64,000 nucleotides of DNA. Origin: Nocardioides sp. QY071. GTDB taxonomy: Bacteria > Actinomycetota > Actinomycetes > Propionibacteriales > Nocardioidaceae. The notes under the pieces are model-generated. The model was not told the origin of the DNA. It made no database searches and saw only the letters and a program-made list of their open reading frames with translations. Shown here piece by piece: positions 41,121-49,141 of the stretch (positions within the stretch are counted from its first letter, which is position 1; each line of letters begins with the position of its first letter). The position numbers and the translations under genes are program-made. The stretch is taken from NCBI RefSeq assembly GCF_029961765.1, contig NZ_CP124681.1, positions 4,712,001 through 4,776,000 of the forward strand. Reading direction: 5' to 3'.

Positions 41121-43913
41121 ATGCCTTCTCGCCGCCGCCCGGCGATGGCCCTCGCCTTCGGCGCGGCCACCCTGCTCCTGCTGACCGGCATCGCCCCCGC
41201 GGTGGCCGACGACCCCGCGGTCCCCACGGACGGGCCGTCCGCGACGGCCGCCGAGGCCACTGCGGAGCCCACACCCGAGGCGACTCCCGAGACCACGCCC
41301 GACGCGGTTCCCACGCCCGAGGCGGCGCCGGAGCCGACGCCCGCGCCGGAGTCCGCGCCGACCCCCTCGCCGACGCCCGACCCGACGCCCGACCCGAAGC
41401 CCGCCGAGGGCCGGGCGGAGCCCGCAGCCCCCGCGGCGGTCGACCCGACGGGCATCTCCCTCACCCCGTCCCCGGCCGAGCTCGCAGCCGGCGACCAGGT
41501 CGGGTTCACCGTGTGGGCGGTCGACGACAGCGGGCAGCACCTGCACGACGTCAGCGCCGAGGCCGAGCTCGAGTTCGTCGGCGGTGCAGGGACCTGCACC
41601 GCGACGATCTGCACCACGACGACCGCCGGCTACTTCGTGATCAAGGCGACCTGGGGCGGCTTCACCAGCATCACCGGACTGCAGGTCTCGCCGGGCGAGC
41701 CGGCGGGGATCGCGCTGACCCCGGCGGCCACCACGATCGGGACCGGCCGGCTCACGACCCTGTCCGCGATGCTGTCCGACCGCCACGGCAACCCGATCTC
41801 GCCCGCCGACCTCGTCGACTTCAGCGCGGACACCGGGCTCACCTGCGACGACGACGCCAGCACCACGACGTGCACGTCGACGACGCCGGGCAACTACACC
41901 GTCACCGCCGCGCTGCGCAGCGACCCGACCCGGACCGCCTCCGCCACGATCACGGTCGAGGAGAGCACCGAGGTGCTGACCGCGCTCGACGTCGATGCCC
42001 CGGCCAGCATCGTCGCGGGCGAGACCCTGACGCTGGTCGCCCGCGCGCAGACCGCCGGGAGCACCGTCGTCGACGTCACCGACCGGGCCACCTTCACCGT
42101 CGTCCGGCTCACCGAGACCGGCGCGGCCGACGGGTCGGGCCGGGTGCCGTGCCCGGGCGGCTCGTGCATCCTGACCGCCGCGGGGAGGTACTCCGTCTTC
42201 GCCACCCTGGACGACCTGGTGATGAACGAGCCGGTGCGCGTCGAGGTGGTGCCCGCCGCCCCGGTCGGCCTCATCCTCAGCCCCGCCACGGCCGCCGTGA
42301 CGGTCGGCGCCTCGCAAGCCTTCGAGGCGGCGACCGTCGACACCTTCGGCAACCACGGGCCCGCCGCCGGTGCGACGTACGACATCGACGCACCGGGGAC
42401 CTGCACCGCGAACGCCTGCACCTCGGCCACGCCCGGCACCTACACCGTCACCGCCGCGCTCGACGGTTGGACCGCGACCGCGACCCTGCAGGTGCACGCC
42501 GACGCCCACCCGAGCGAGGGCATCGCCAGGATCGAGGTGGCCGCGACCGCGCCCAGCGTCGAGGCCGGCACACCGGCCACCTTCGTGGTCCACGCCTACG
42601 ACGCCGAGGACCGGCCGATCGGCACGGTCACCGACGACGCGACCCTCGAGATCGCCGGAGCGGGCAGCTGGACGACGCCGGCCGGCGAGCGGACCCTGGC
42701 ATGCAGCGCCGACACCTGCACCTCCACCGTCGCCGGCGAGCACACCGTCACCGCCCATCTCGGCGACCTCAGCGCCACCACCACGATGATCGTGGTCCCC
42801 GGGCCGCTGGCCCGGAGCGGCCTGGGCCCGAGCAACGCGGTCATCCGTGCCGGTGAGACGCAGGACTTCGTCGCCGGCATCATGGACCGGTACGGCAACA
42901 TCGCCGAGGCGACCCCGACGCCGTACGCCATCGACCTGGAGGCCAGCGCCGGCGCCAGCTGCACCGGCCAGACCTGTGGCTCGACCAGGCCCGGCGTCTA
43001 CGTGATCCGGGTGCGCGCGGTCGACGGCACCGACATCGAGGCCGGGCCGAGCTGGCTGTTCGTCGGGATCCTGACCGTGATCCCGGGCCTGCCCCACCAC
43101 CTCGGGATCGAGCCGCCGAGCACGACCGTCCCGGTCGGTACGCCGGTCGACCTGACCGCGACCGTCTACGACGAGTACGACAACCCGATCGACGACGTCA
43201 CGGCCGAGACCACCTTCGTCGCCCCGGCCGGTGCGACCTGCGCGGCCAACCGGTGCTCGAGCACCGTCGCGGCGTCGTACGACGTCACGGGAAGCCGCGA
43301 CGGCCTCTCGGACGTGGCCAGCCTGCGGTTCACGCCCGGCCCGGTCGACCGGGTGGTGCTCTCCCCGAGGACCGCGACCGTGACCGCGGGCCAGACCCAG
43401 GCGTTCCGGGCCGCGGGCGTCGACGCCTACGACAACGAGGTCGGCGACGTCACCGACGCCACCACGTTCACGGTGACGGCGCCCGGCTCGTGCACGGCGA
43501 ACCGGTGCGGCTCCGCGCAGGCCGGCGAGCTGACCGTGACCGGCTCTTACGTCGTGCCGACGCCGCGACGGTGCTCGTGCACCGGCCTGTTCGCCGTGCT
43601 CGCCGCACCCGGCGACACCGTCATCGCGACGGCGACGCTGAGCGTCACCGCCGCCCCGGGGAGCGGCCCGGGCACGGGTGACCCGGGTGCCGGCGTACCG
43701 CAGGCGGGTGGCGGTGCCGGCGGCGGGAACGGCGGTGGCGCTGACGGTGGTCAGGATGGTCAGGACGGCGGGCAGGGTGCCGGTGCCGGGGACGCCGGTG
43801 CCCTGCCCGCGACCGGGTCGGCGGTGGCCGGATGGCAGGGCGTGCTCGGCCTCCTGCTGCTCGCCGGCGGGTTGCTCTGCGCCCGCGGCGGACGCACCCG
43901 GCGCCGTGCGTAG
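41121..43913 (+). CDS. sortase-anchored surface protein with Ig-like repeats
   Basis: 930 residues. Signal peptide (ALAFGAATLLLLTGIAPAVA), then a P/T/E-rich stalk of about 80 residues, then eight or nine Ig-like modules of about 90 residues. Most modules end in a short Cys pair followed by a turn (CTANACTSATPG, CSADTCTSTVAG, CTGQTCGSTRPG, CAANRCSSTVAA, CTANRCGSAQAG), probably one disulfide each. A Gly-rich hinge leads to the cell-wall signal LPATG, a hydrophobic helix and the RGGRTRRRA tail. No ligand can be inferred. The ATG at 41121 is chosen because the signal peptide starts there. Its stop overlaps the mhuD promoter. Confidence 0.9.
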   Translation: MPSRRRPAMALAFGAATLLLLTGIAPAVADDPAVPTDGPSATAAEATAEPTPEATPETTPDAVPTPEAAPEPTPAPESAPTPSPTPDPTPDPKPAEGRAEPAAPAAVDPTGISLTPSPAELAAGDQVGFTVWAVDDSGQHLHDVSAEAELEFVGGAGTCTATICTTTTAGYFVIKATWGGFTSITGLQVSPGEPAGIALTPAATTIGTGRLTTLSAMLSDRHGNPISPADLVDFSADTGLTCDDDASTTTCTSTTPGNYTVTAALRSDPTRTASATITVEESTEVLTALDVDAPASIVAGETLTLVARAQTAGSTVVDVTDRATFTVVRLTETGAADGSGRVPCPGGSCILTAAGRYSVFATLDDLVMNEPVRVEVVPAAPVGLILSPATAAVTVGASQAFEAATVDTFGNHGPAAGATYDIDAPGTCTANACTSATPGTYTVTAALDGWTATATLQVHADAHPSEGIARIEVAATAPSVEAGTPATFVVHAYDAEDRPIGTVTDDATLEIAGAGSWTTPAGERTLACSADTCTSTVAGEHTVTAHLGDLSATTTMIVVPGPLARSGLGPSNAVIRAGETQDFVAGIMDRYGNIAEATPTPYAIDLEASAGASCTGQTCGSTRPGVYVIRVRAVDGTDIEAGPSWLFVGILTVIPGLPHHLGIEPPSTTVPVGTPVDLTATVYDEYDNPIDDVTAETTFVAPAGATCAANRCSSTVAASYDVTGSRDGLSDVASLRFTPGPVDRVVLSPRTATVTAGQTQAFRAAGVDAYDNEVGDVTDATTFTVTAPGSCTANRCGSAQAGELTVTGSYVVPTPRRCSCTGLFAVLAAPGDTVIATATLSVTAAPGSGPGTGDPGAGVPQAGGGAGGGNGGGADGGQDGQDGGQGAGAGDAGALPATGSAVAGWQGVLGLLLLAGGLLCARGGRTRRRA

Positions 43914-43916
43914 GCT
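43911..43916 (+). promoter_or_regulatory. -10 box TAGGCT of mhuD, made from the surface-protein stop codon
   Basis: The TAG stop of the surface protein (43911-43913) is the first half of TAGGCT, which lies 6 nt before the mhuD ATG. Confidence 0.55.
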
Positions 43917-43922
43917 CGAGGC

Positions 43923-44240
43923 ATGTCCGTCGTGAAGATCAACGCCATCCAGGTCCCGCCGAACGCCGGCCCCGAGCTGGAGAAGCGGTTCGCCGCCCGC
44001 GCCGGCGCGGTCGAGGGCTCCCCTGGCTTCCTGGGCTTCCAGCTGCTCCGGCCCACCGCCGGCGAGGACCGCTACTTCGTCGTCACCCACTGGGCCGACG
44101 AGGAGTCGTTCGCCGCGTGGCGCGACGGCGATGCCCGCGCCGCGCACGCGACGCCGGAGGGCGAGGCCCCGCGCAAGCCGGTCTCGACCGGCGCCAGCCT
44201 GCTGGAGTTCGAGGTCGTGCTGGACGTCAAGCCTGCCTGA
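43923..44240 (+). CDS. mhuD: heme-degrading monooxygenase, MhuD type
   Basis: 105 residues, almost colinear with mycobacterial MhuD: VVKINAIQVPPNAGPELEKRFAARA, SPGFLGFQLLRP and GASLLEFEVVLDV. The residues known to matter are present: N7, R26, W66 and heme-ligand H75. It opens the heme ring to release iron, without the carbon monoxide made by classical heme oxygenases. ATG is 6 nt after TAGGCT. The 3' end overlaps the convergent SRPBCC gene by 14 bp. Confidence 0.93.
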   Translation: MSVVKINAIQVPPNAGPELEKRFAARAGAVEGSPGFLGFQLLRPTAGEDRYFVVTHWADEESFAAWRDGDARAAHATPEGEAPRKPVSTGASLLEFEVVLDVKPA

Positions 44241-44619
44241 GGCGGTCCGCCGCACGACGCAGGTCGGCCACCACGGCCGGCCGGGCGCCGGCGGTGAGCA
44301 GTCTCCCCAGGCCCAGGCCCCGCACGGCGAAGTCCGCGCTCACCGTGCAGCCCCCGTCACCGGTGGCGGTGAAGCGCAGCTCGAGCCGGGCCCGGAACGG
44401 GCCGAGCTCGCCCTCCTCGACCCAGCGGTACGGCGGCTCGGCGAGCGTCGTCCGCATGCGGGGGCGCACGCCCGGGACCACGGTGACGTCGGTCCACGCG
44501 GTGCCCTGTCGTCGTACGTCAGCGACGGCGCGCAGCGAGGATTGCCACTGCGGCCGGTTGCGCGGGTCCTCGAGGTAGGCGAAGGCCCGGTCCGCGGGGA
44601 CCGGGAAGGCGACCTCCAC
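44227..44619 (-). CDS. SRPBCC (polyketide cyclase-like) protein
   Basis: 130 residues. Start VEVAFPVPADRAFAYLEDPRNRPQWQSSLRAV and the later RARLELRFTATGDGG match the START/SRPBCC fold, a cone with a hydrophobic pocket; ligand unknown. GTG start 5 nt after the purB stop, so it is probably coupled to purB. Confidence 0.82.
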   Translation of the reverse strand: MEVAFPVPADRAFAYLEDPRNRPQWQSSLRAVADVRRQGTAWTDVTVVPGVRPRMRTTLAEPPYRWVEEGELGPFRARLELRFTATGDGGCTVSADFAVRGLGLGRLLTAGARPAVVADLRRAADRLRQA

Positions 44620-44624
44620 CGAGG

Positions 44625-46055
44625 TCAGAGGATCGCGCCCGGGTGGTAGTCGGCGGCGCCGGGGTGCGCGGCGACGACGGCCGCGACCTGGCGACAGACC
44701 TCCTGGGTCTGCGCGACCGCGGCACCGGTGAACGTGATCGGCTCGGCGACCAGCGACTGCAGCTGCTCCTCGGTGAGGCCGAGGCGCTCGTCGGCGGCGA
44801 GCTTGGCGAAGACGTCGTTCTCGGCCTGGCCCTGGCGCATCGCGAGGGCGGTGCCGACCGCGGCCTCCTTGATCGCCTCGTGCGCGCTCTCGCGGCCGAC
44901 GCCGTTGCGGACCGCGGCCATCAGCACCTTGGTGGTGGCGAGGTAGGGCAGGTAGCGGTCGAGCTCGCGCTGGATGACCGCCGGGAAGGCGCCGAACTCG
45001 TCGAGCACGGTGAGGAAGGTCTGGAACAGGCCGTCGACGGCGAAGAAGGCGTCGGGCAGCGCGACGCGTCGTACGACGGAGCACGAGACGTCGCCCTCGT
45101 TCCACTGGTCGCCGGCGAGCTCGCCGACCATGGACAGGTAGCCGCGGGTCACGACGGCGAGGCCATTGACCCGCTCGCAGGAGCGGGTGTTCATCTTGTG
45201 GGGCATCGCGGACGAGCCGACCTGGCCCTCCTTGAAGCCCTCGGTCACGATCTCGTTGCCGGCCATCAGGCGGATCGTGGTGGCGAGGTTGGATGGGGCC
45301 GCGGTCAGCTGGACCAGCGCGGAGAGCACGTCGAAGTCGAGGGAGCGCGGGTAGACCTGCCCGACACTGGTGAGCACCCGGTCGAACCCGAGGTGCTGCG
45401 CGACCCGCTTCTCGAGGTCGGCGAGCTTGTCGGCGTCGCCGCCGAGCAGGTCGAGCATGTCCTGCGCGGTGCCCATCGGACCCTTGATGCCACGCAGCGG
45501 GTAGCGGCCGAGGAGGTCCTCGATCCGCTCCACCGCGATCATCAGCTCGTCGGCGACGGTGGCGAACCGCTTGCCGAGGGTGGTGGCCTGCGCCGCGACG
45601 TTGTGGCTGCGACCGGCCATGACCGTGGCCTCGTGCTCGGCGGCGAGCCGGCCGAGGCGGGCCAGGGTGGCGACCGCACGCTCGACCAGCAGCTCGAGGG
45701 ACTGCTTGACCTGCAGCTGCTCGACGTTCTCGGTCAGGTCGCGGCTGGTCATGCCCTTGTGGATGTGCTCGTGCCCGGCGAGGGCCGCGAACTCCTCGAT
45801 CCGCGCCTTCACGTCGTGGCGGGTGACCCGCTCGCGGGCCGCGATGCTCGCCAGGTCGACCGCGTCCGCACCCTGGTCGGCGACCTTCTCGTAGGCCTCG
45901 ACGACGCCGTCGGGTACGTCGATCCCCAGGTCCTTCTGCGCCTTGAGGACGGCGATCCACAGCTGCCGCTCGAGGACGATCTTGTGCTCGGGCGACCAGA
46001 TGGCGGTCAGGTCGGCGGCGGCGTAGCGGGTGGCGAGGACGTTCGGGACGGTCAC
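44625..46055 (-). CDS. purB: adenylosuccinate lyase
   Basis: 476 residues. Fumarase/aspartase signature GSSAMPHKMN plus MTSRDLTENVEQLQ and RSHNVAAQATTLGKRF. Cleaves SAICAR and adenylosuccinate in two steps of purine synthesis. GTG start at 46055; no good Shine-Dalgarno, but GAGAAT stands 8 nt upstream, consistent with leaderless starts elsewhere. Confidence 0.97.
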   Translation of the reverse strand: MTVPNVLATRYAAADLTAIWSPEHKIVLERQLWIAVLKAQKDLGIDVPDGVVEAYEKVADQGADAVDLASIAARERVTRHDVKARIEEFAALAGHEHIHKGMTSRDLTENVEQLQVKQSLELLVERAVATLARLGRLAAEHEATVMAGRSHNVAAQATTLGKRFATVADELMIAVERIEDLLGRYPLRGIKGPMGTAQDMLDLLGGDADKLADLEKRVAQHLGFDRVLTSVGQVYPRSLDFDVLSALVQLTAAPSNLATTIRLMAGNEIVTEGFKEGQVGSSAMPHKMNTRSCERVNGLAVVTRGYLSMVGELAGDQWNEGDVSCSVVRRVALPDAFFAVDGLFQTFLTVLDEFGAFPAVIQRELDRYLPYLATTKVLMAAVRNGVGRESAHEAIKEAAVGTALAMRQGQAENDVFAKLAADERLGLTEEQLQSLVAEPITFTGAAVAQTQEVCRQVAAVVAAHPGAADYHPGAIL

Positions 46056-46104
46056 GGGTGGTGATTCTCCCACGGTTGGCCCGGCCCGCCGTACTCCACG
46101 AGCG

Positions 46105-46602
46105 TCAGCGGACGGGACGCACCAGGACCAGCTCGCCGTCCTCGTTGCTCCCGCGCACCCCGGTGAATCCGGCCTTGGCCGCCACCCGCAGGCTCGCGGC
46201 GTTGTCGGGCGCGATCGAGGCCCGCACCCGCACGCCCGCCGCGTCGGCGCGGGCGAGCAGCGCGCCGAGCGCCTCGGTCGCCAGTCCGTACCCACGCGCC
46301 TCGGCCACCAGCCCGTAGCCCACCTCGACCTCGGGCACCTCGTCGTCGGCCGGCTGGGGCGGACCGAAGAACCCGATCGAGCCGATCACCACGCCCTGCT
46401 TGAGCGACACGATCGACCGCGGACCCCACGGGTCGCCGTCGTGCCACAGGGTGGCGGCGCCGCGGTCGTCCTCGCGGGGGAACTCCGGGTGCCAGCCCGG
46501 CAGCCGCTCGCCGGAGCGGATCGCGGTCACGGTCGGCTCGTCCCACAGCACCAGCTGCAGGCGGTCGGTACGCACGCCGGCGGGCTGAACAGGCTCAGTC
46601 AT
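46105..46602 (-). CDS. GNAT family N-acetyltransferase
   Basis: 165 residues. Acetyl-CoA-binding block VEVGYGLVAEARGYGLATEALGALLARADAAGV and ASLRVAAKAGFTGVRG are typical of RimJ/RimL-like GNAT enzymes. Substrate unknown. Overlaps the HIT gene by 8 bp, so the two are probably co-transcribed. Confidence 0.9.
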   Translation of the reverse strand: MTEPVQPAGVRTDRLQLVLWDEPTVTAIRSGERLPGWHPEFPREDDRGAATLWHDGDPWGPRSIVSLKQGVVIGSIGFFGPPQPADDEVPEVEVGYGLVAEARGYGLATEALGALLARADAAGVRVRASIAPDNAASLRVAAKAGFTGVRGSNEDGELVLVRPVR

Positions 46603-47215
46603 CGAGGGCCACCGCCCGGCCGTCGTAGGCGGCCAGCTGCTGGGCCACCGCCGCGAGGTCGACCCGCCAGACATCCTCCGGCCCCGGCGGCAGGATGTCG
46701 TCCCAGTCGACGACGAACGAGCCCCTGACCGCCGGCAGGCCGGCGGTGCGCGCGAGCAGCCAGACATGCAGGTGCTCGGCCCCGTCGCCGACGCGCTGCA
46801 CGTGGCAGCGGGCGATGTGCTCCAGGCCCTCCACGATGCGAGCGATCCGGGTCGCCAGGACGCCGAGCTCCCCCGCCATCGCATCGTCGAGGTCGGGCAG
46901 GTCCAGGTGCGCCCACGGCTCGAGCATCAGCACGAGCGGCAGCCCGCTGCGCTCGGGGAGATGCTTGAGCCGCCACCGATCATTGGTCCAGATGACGCCG
47001 TCGGAACCGGCGTCGCAGATCCGGCAGTCCACTCCGCCGGCGCCGGCGCGCTCGCCCTCGGCACCGGGTGGCGCAAGCGGCTTGGGGGCCAGCACCCCGT
47101 CGACCACCTCCCACGGGAAGACGTCCCACGCGGCGACGTCGGGGAGGGGGACCCGGCCGTGCTCGTCGGCAGCGGCCATCACGCGGGCATGGACCTGTTC
47201 GGCGGACTCAGCCAT
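46595..47215 (-). CDS. HIT-domain-like protein
   Basis: 206 residues. The motif HLHVWLLAR near residue 150 is a variant of the histidine triad, and DCRIC near 64-68 could bind zinc. The N-terminal part is unlike typical HIT proteins. A nucleotide hydrolase or transferase activity is likely from family. ATG has CAAAGT 6 nt upstream. Confidence 0.78.
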   Translation of the reverse strand: MAESAEQVHARVMAAADEHGRVPLPDVAAWDVFPWEVVDGVLAPKPLAPPGAEGERAGAGGVDCRICDAGSDGVIWTNDRWRLKHLPERSGLPLVLMLEPWAHLDLPDLDDAMAGELGVLATRIARIVEGLEHIARCHVQRVGDGAEHLHVWLLARTAGLPAVRGSFVVDWDDILPPGPEDVWRVDLAAVAQQLAAYDGRAVALDD

Positions 47216-47269
47216 GGCGCCACTTTGCCAGCGCCGGACGCGGCGTGCAGCGGCGCCCCACAGGGGGCC

Positions 47270-47764
47270 TCAATCCCCCAGCATCCGCTGCCACCACACC
47301 ACGTCGATCCACCGGTCGAACTTCCGGCCGACCTCGCGCAGCACCCCCTGCCGCTCGAACCCGCACGCCCGGTGCAGGCCCTCGCTGGCGTCGTTGGGCA
47401 GCGCGATGCAGGCCAGCGCGGTGCGTACGCCGCCCGCGCGCATCCGGGCGAGCAGGTCGTCGTACAGCAGGCGCCCGAGGCCCTGGCCCGCCGCCCCCGG
47501 CGCGACGTAGACGGTCACCTCGCGGGTGCGGTCGTAGGCGCCGCGCTCGCGGTAGGGGCCGGAGTAGGCGAAGCCGACCACCTCCCCGTCGACGTCCGCG
47601 ACGAGGAAGTGGTCGCCCGGATGGGTGGACGCGAGCTTCCCCTCCCATACCGAGCGCGCGGGAGGCGTGGTGTCGAACGTGGCGTGGCCGGTGCGGACCT
47701 CGTGGCCGTAGATCGCCGCGACTGCGTCGAGGTCGGCGTCGCCGGCCCGCCGGACGGTGGTCAC
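47270..47764 (-). CDS. N-acetyltransferase of the phosphinothricin (Pat) type
   Basis: 164 residues. VRRAGDADLDAVAAIYGHEVRTGHATFDTTPP at the start and VYVAPGAAGQGLGRLLYDDLL (acetyl-CoA loop) then NDASEGLHRACGFERQGVLREVGRKFDRWIDVVWWQR are typical of the Pat/YwnH group, which acetylate phosphinothricin-like or amino-acid amines. GTG start overlaps the purD stop (GTGA). Confidence 0.92.
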   Translation of the reverse strand: MTTVRRAGDADLDAVAAIYGHEVRTGHATFDTTPPARSVWEGKLASTHPGDHFLVADVDGEVVGFAYSGPYRERGAYDRTREVTVYVAPGAAGQGLGRLLYDDLLARMRAGGVRTALACIALPNDASEGLHRACGFERQGVLREVGRKFDRWIDVVWWQRMLGD

Positions 47765-49053
47765 GAGTCCTCGGCCCGGCTGAGGGACGCGCCCTCGACG
47801 ACACCGAGGGGCTCGGCCGCGATGTCGGTACGCCGCTGCATGCCCGGGAAGGAGACGAGGTCGGCGGCGGCGTAGGCGCGGGAGCGGGCGTCGGCGACGT
47901 CGTACCCGACCGCGCGCACCGCGAGCACCCGGCCGCCCGCGGTGACCAGGCGGTCGCCGTCCCCGTCGTCGACCAAGGCGGTCCCGGCGTGGATGACGTC
48001 GACGTCGGCGACCCCGTTGGCGCGACCGACGCCCGTGATGACGTCGCCCTTCGACGAGGACTCGGGGTAGCCGGCCGAGGCGAGCACGACGGTGACCGAG
48101 GCGCCGTCGCGGAACCGCGGGGCCTCCACGTCCGCCAGCCGCCCCTCGGCCGCGGCCAGGAGCAGCGAGCCGAGCGGCGACTCGAGCAGCGCGAGGACCG
48201 GCTGCACGTCCGGGTCGCCGAAGCGGCAGTTGAACTCGATGACCCGCGGGCCTGCGGCGGTGAGCGCGAGGCCGACGTACAGGCAGCCGACGAACGGCGC
48301 GCCGCGGCGGGCCATCTCGTCGAGGGTGGGCTGGACGACGGTGTCGACGACGGTTCCGGCCAGGTCGGCGGGCGCCCACGGCAGTGGGGAGTAGGAGCCC
48401 ATGCCGCCCGTGTTGGGGCCGCGGCCGCCGTCGAAGATCCGCTTGAAGTCCTGCGCCGGCTGCAGCGGCCGGGTGGTGGTGCCGTCGCAGACCGCGAACA
48501 GCGACACCTCGGGCCCGTCGAGGAACTCCTCGACCACGACCCGGCCACAACCCGCCGCGTGGGCCAGCGCCTCGGCGCGGTCGAGGGTCACCACGACGCC
48601 CTTGCCGGCGGCGAGCGCGTCGTCCTTGACGACGTACGGCGCCCCGAACTCGTCGAGCGCCGCGGCGACCTCCTCGGGCGTGGTGCAGGTGCGCGACCCG
48701 GCGGTCGGCACGCCGGCGGCGGCCATCACCTCCTTGGAGAACGCCTTGGAGCCCTCGAGCTGAGCGGCGGCCCGCGACGGCCCGAAGACCGCGATCCCCG
48801 CCTCGCGTACGGCGTCCGCGACGCCCGCCACCAGCGGCGCCTCCGGCCCGACGACGACGAGGTCGGCGCCGAGCGAGCGGGCCAGGGCGGCGACGGCCGC
48901 ACCGTCCATCGGGTCGACGTCGTGGAGCGTCGCGAAGGCGCCGATGCCGGGGTTGCCGGGGGCGGCGTGCACCTCGCCCACGCCGGGGTCGCGGGAGAGG
49001 GCGAGAGCCAGGGCGTGCTCGCGGCCGCCGGTGCCGATGACGAGGGTCTTCAC
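47761..49053 (-). CDS. purD: phosphoribosylamine-glycine ligase
   Basis: 430 residues. GTGGREHALALAL at the N-terminus, then the ATP-grasp blocks KAFSKEVMAAAGVPTA, VVKDDALAAGKGVVV, FLDGPEVSLFAVCDG and EFNCRFGDPDVQ. Second step of purine synthesis. GTG start is 8 nt after TAGGAT. The gene overlaps the Pat-type acetyltransferase gene. Confidence 0.97.
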   Translation of the reverse strand: MKTLVIGTGGREHALALALSRDPGVGEVHAAPGNPGIGAFATLHDVDPMDGAAVAALARSLGADLVVVGPEAPLVAGVADAVREAGIAVFGPSRAAAQLEGSKAFSKEVMAAAGVPTAGSRTCTTPEEVAAALDEFGAPYVVKDDALAAGKGVVVTLDRAEALAHAAGCGRVVVEEFLDGPEVSLFAVCDGTTTRPLQPAQDFKRIFDGGRGPNTGGMGSYSPLPWAPADLAGTVVDTVVQPTLDEMARRGAPFVGCLYVGLALTAAGPRVIEFNCRFGDPDVQPVLALLESPLGSLLLAAAEGRLADVEAPRFRDGASVTVVLASAGYPESSSKGDVITGVGRANGVADVDVIHAGTALVDDGDGDRLVTAGGRVLAVRAVGYDVADARSRAYAAADLVSFPGMQRRTDIAAEPLGVVEGASLSRAEDS

Positions 49054-49061
49054 GGACGCCG

Positions 49062-49067
49062 ATCCTA
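49062..49067 (-). promoter_or_regulatory. -10 box TAGGAT of purD
   Basis: TAGGAT is followed by 8 nt and the GTG at 49053. Only 88 bp separate purD from the divergent kinase gene. Confidence 0.45.
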
Positions 49068-49141
49068 GTGGGGGTCGGCGCCCGACCCGGCTCGGGCAGA
49101 CTGTGCCCACAGACGGCTCGGGACGCGTGGAGGTTGGTCGG

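Noticed and set aside
38385..44255. Open frame of almost 2,000 codons on the minus strand
   Set aside because: A high-GC shadow across the LuxR, surface-protein and mhuD genes, which have clear domains and proper starts.
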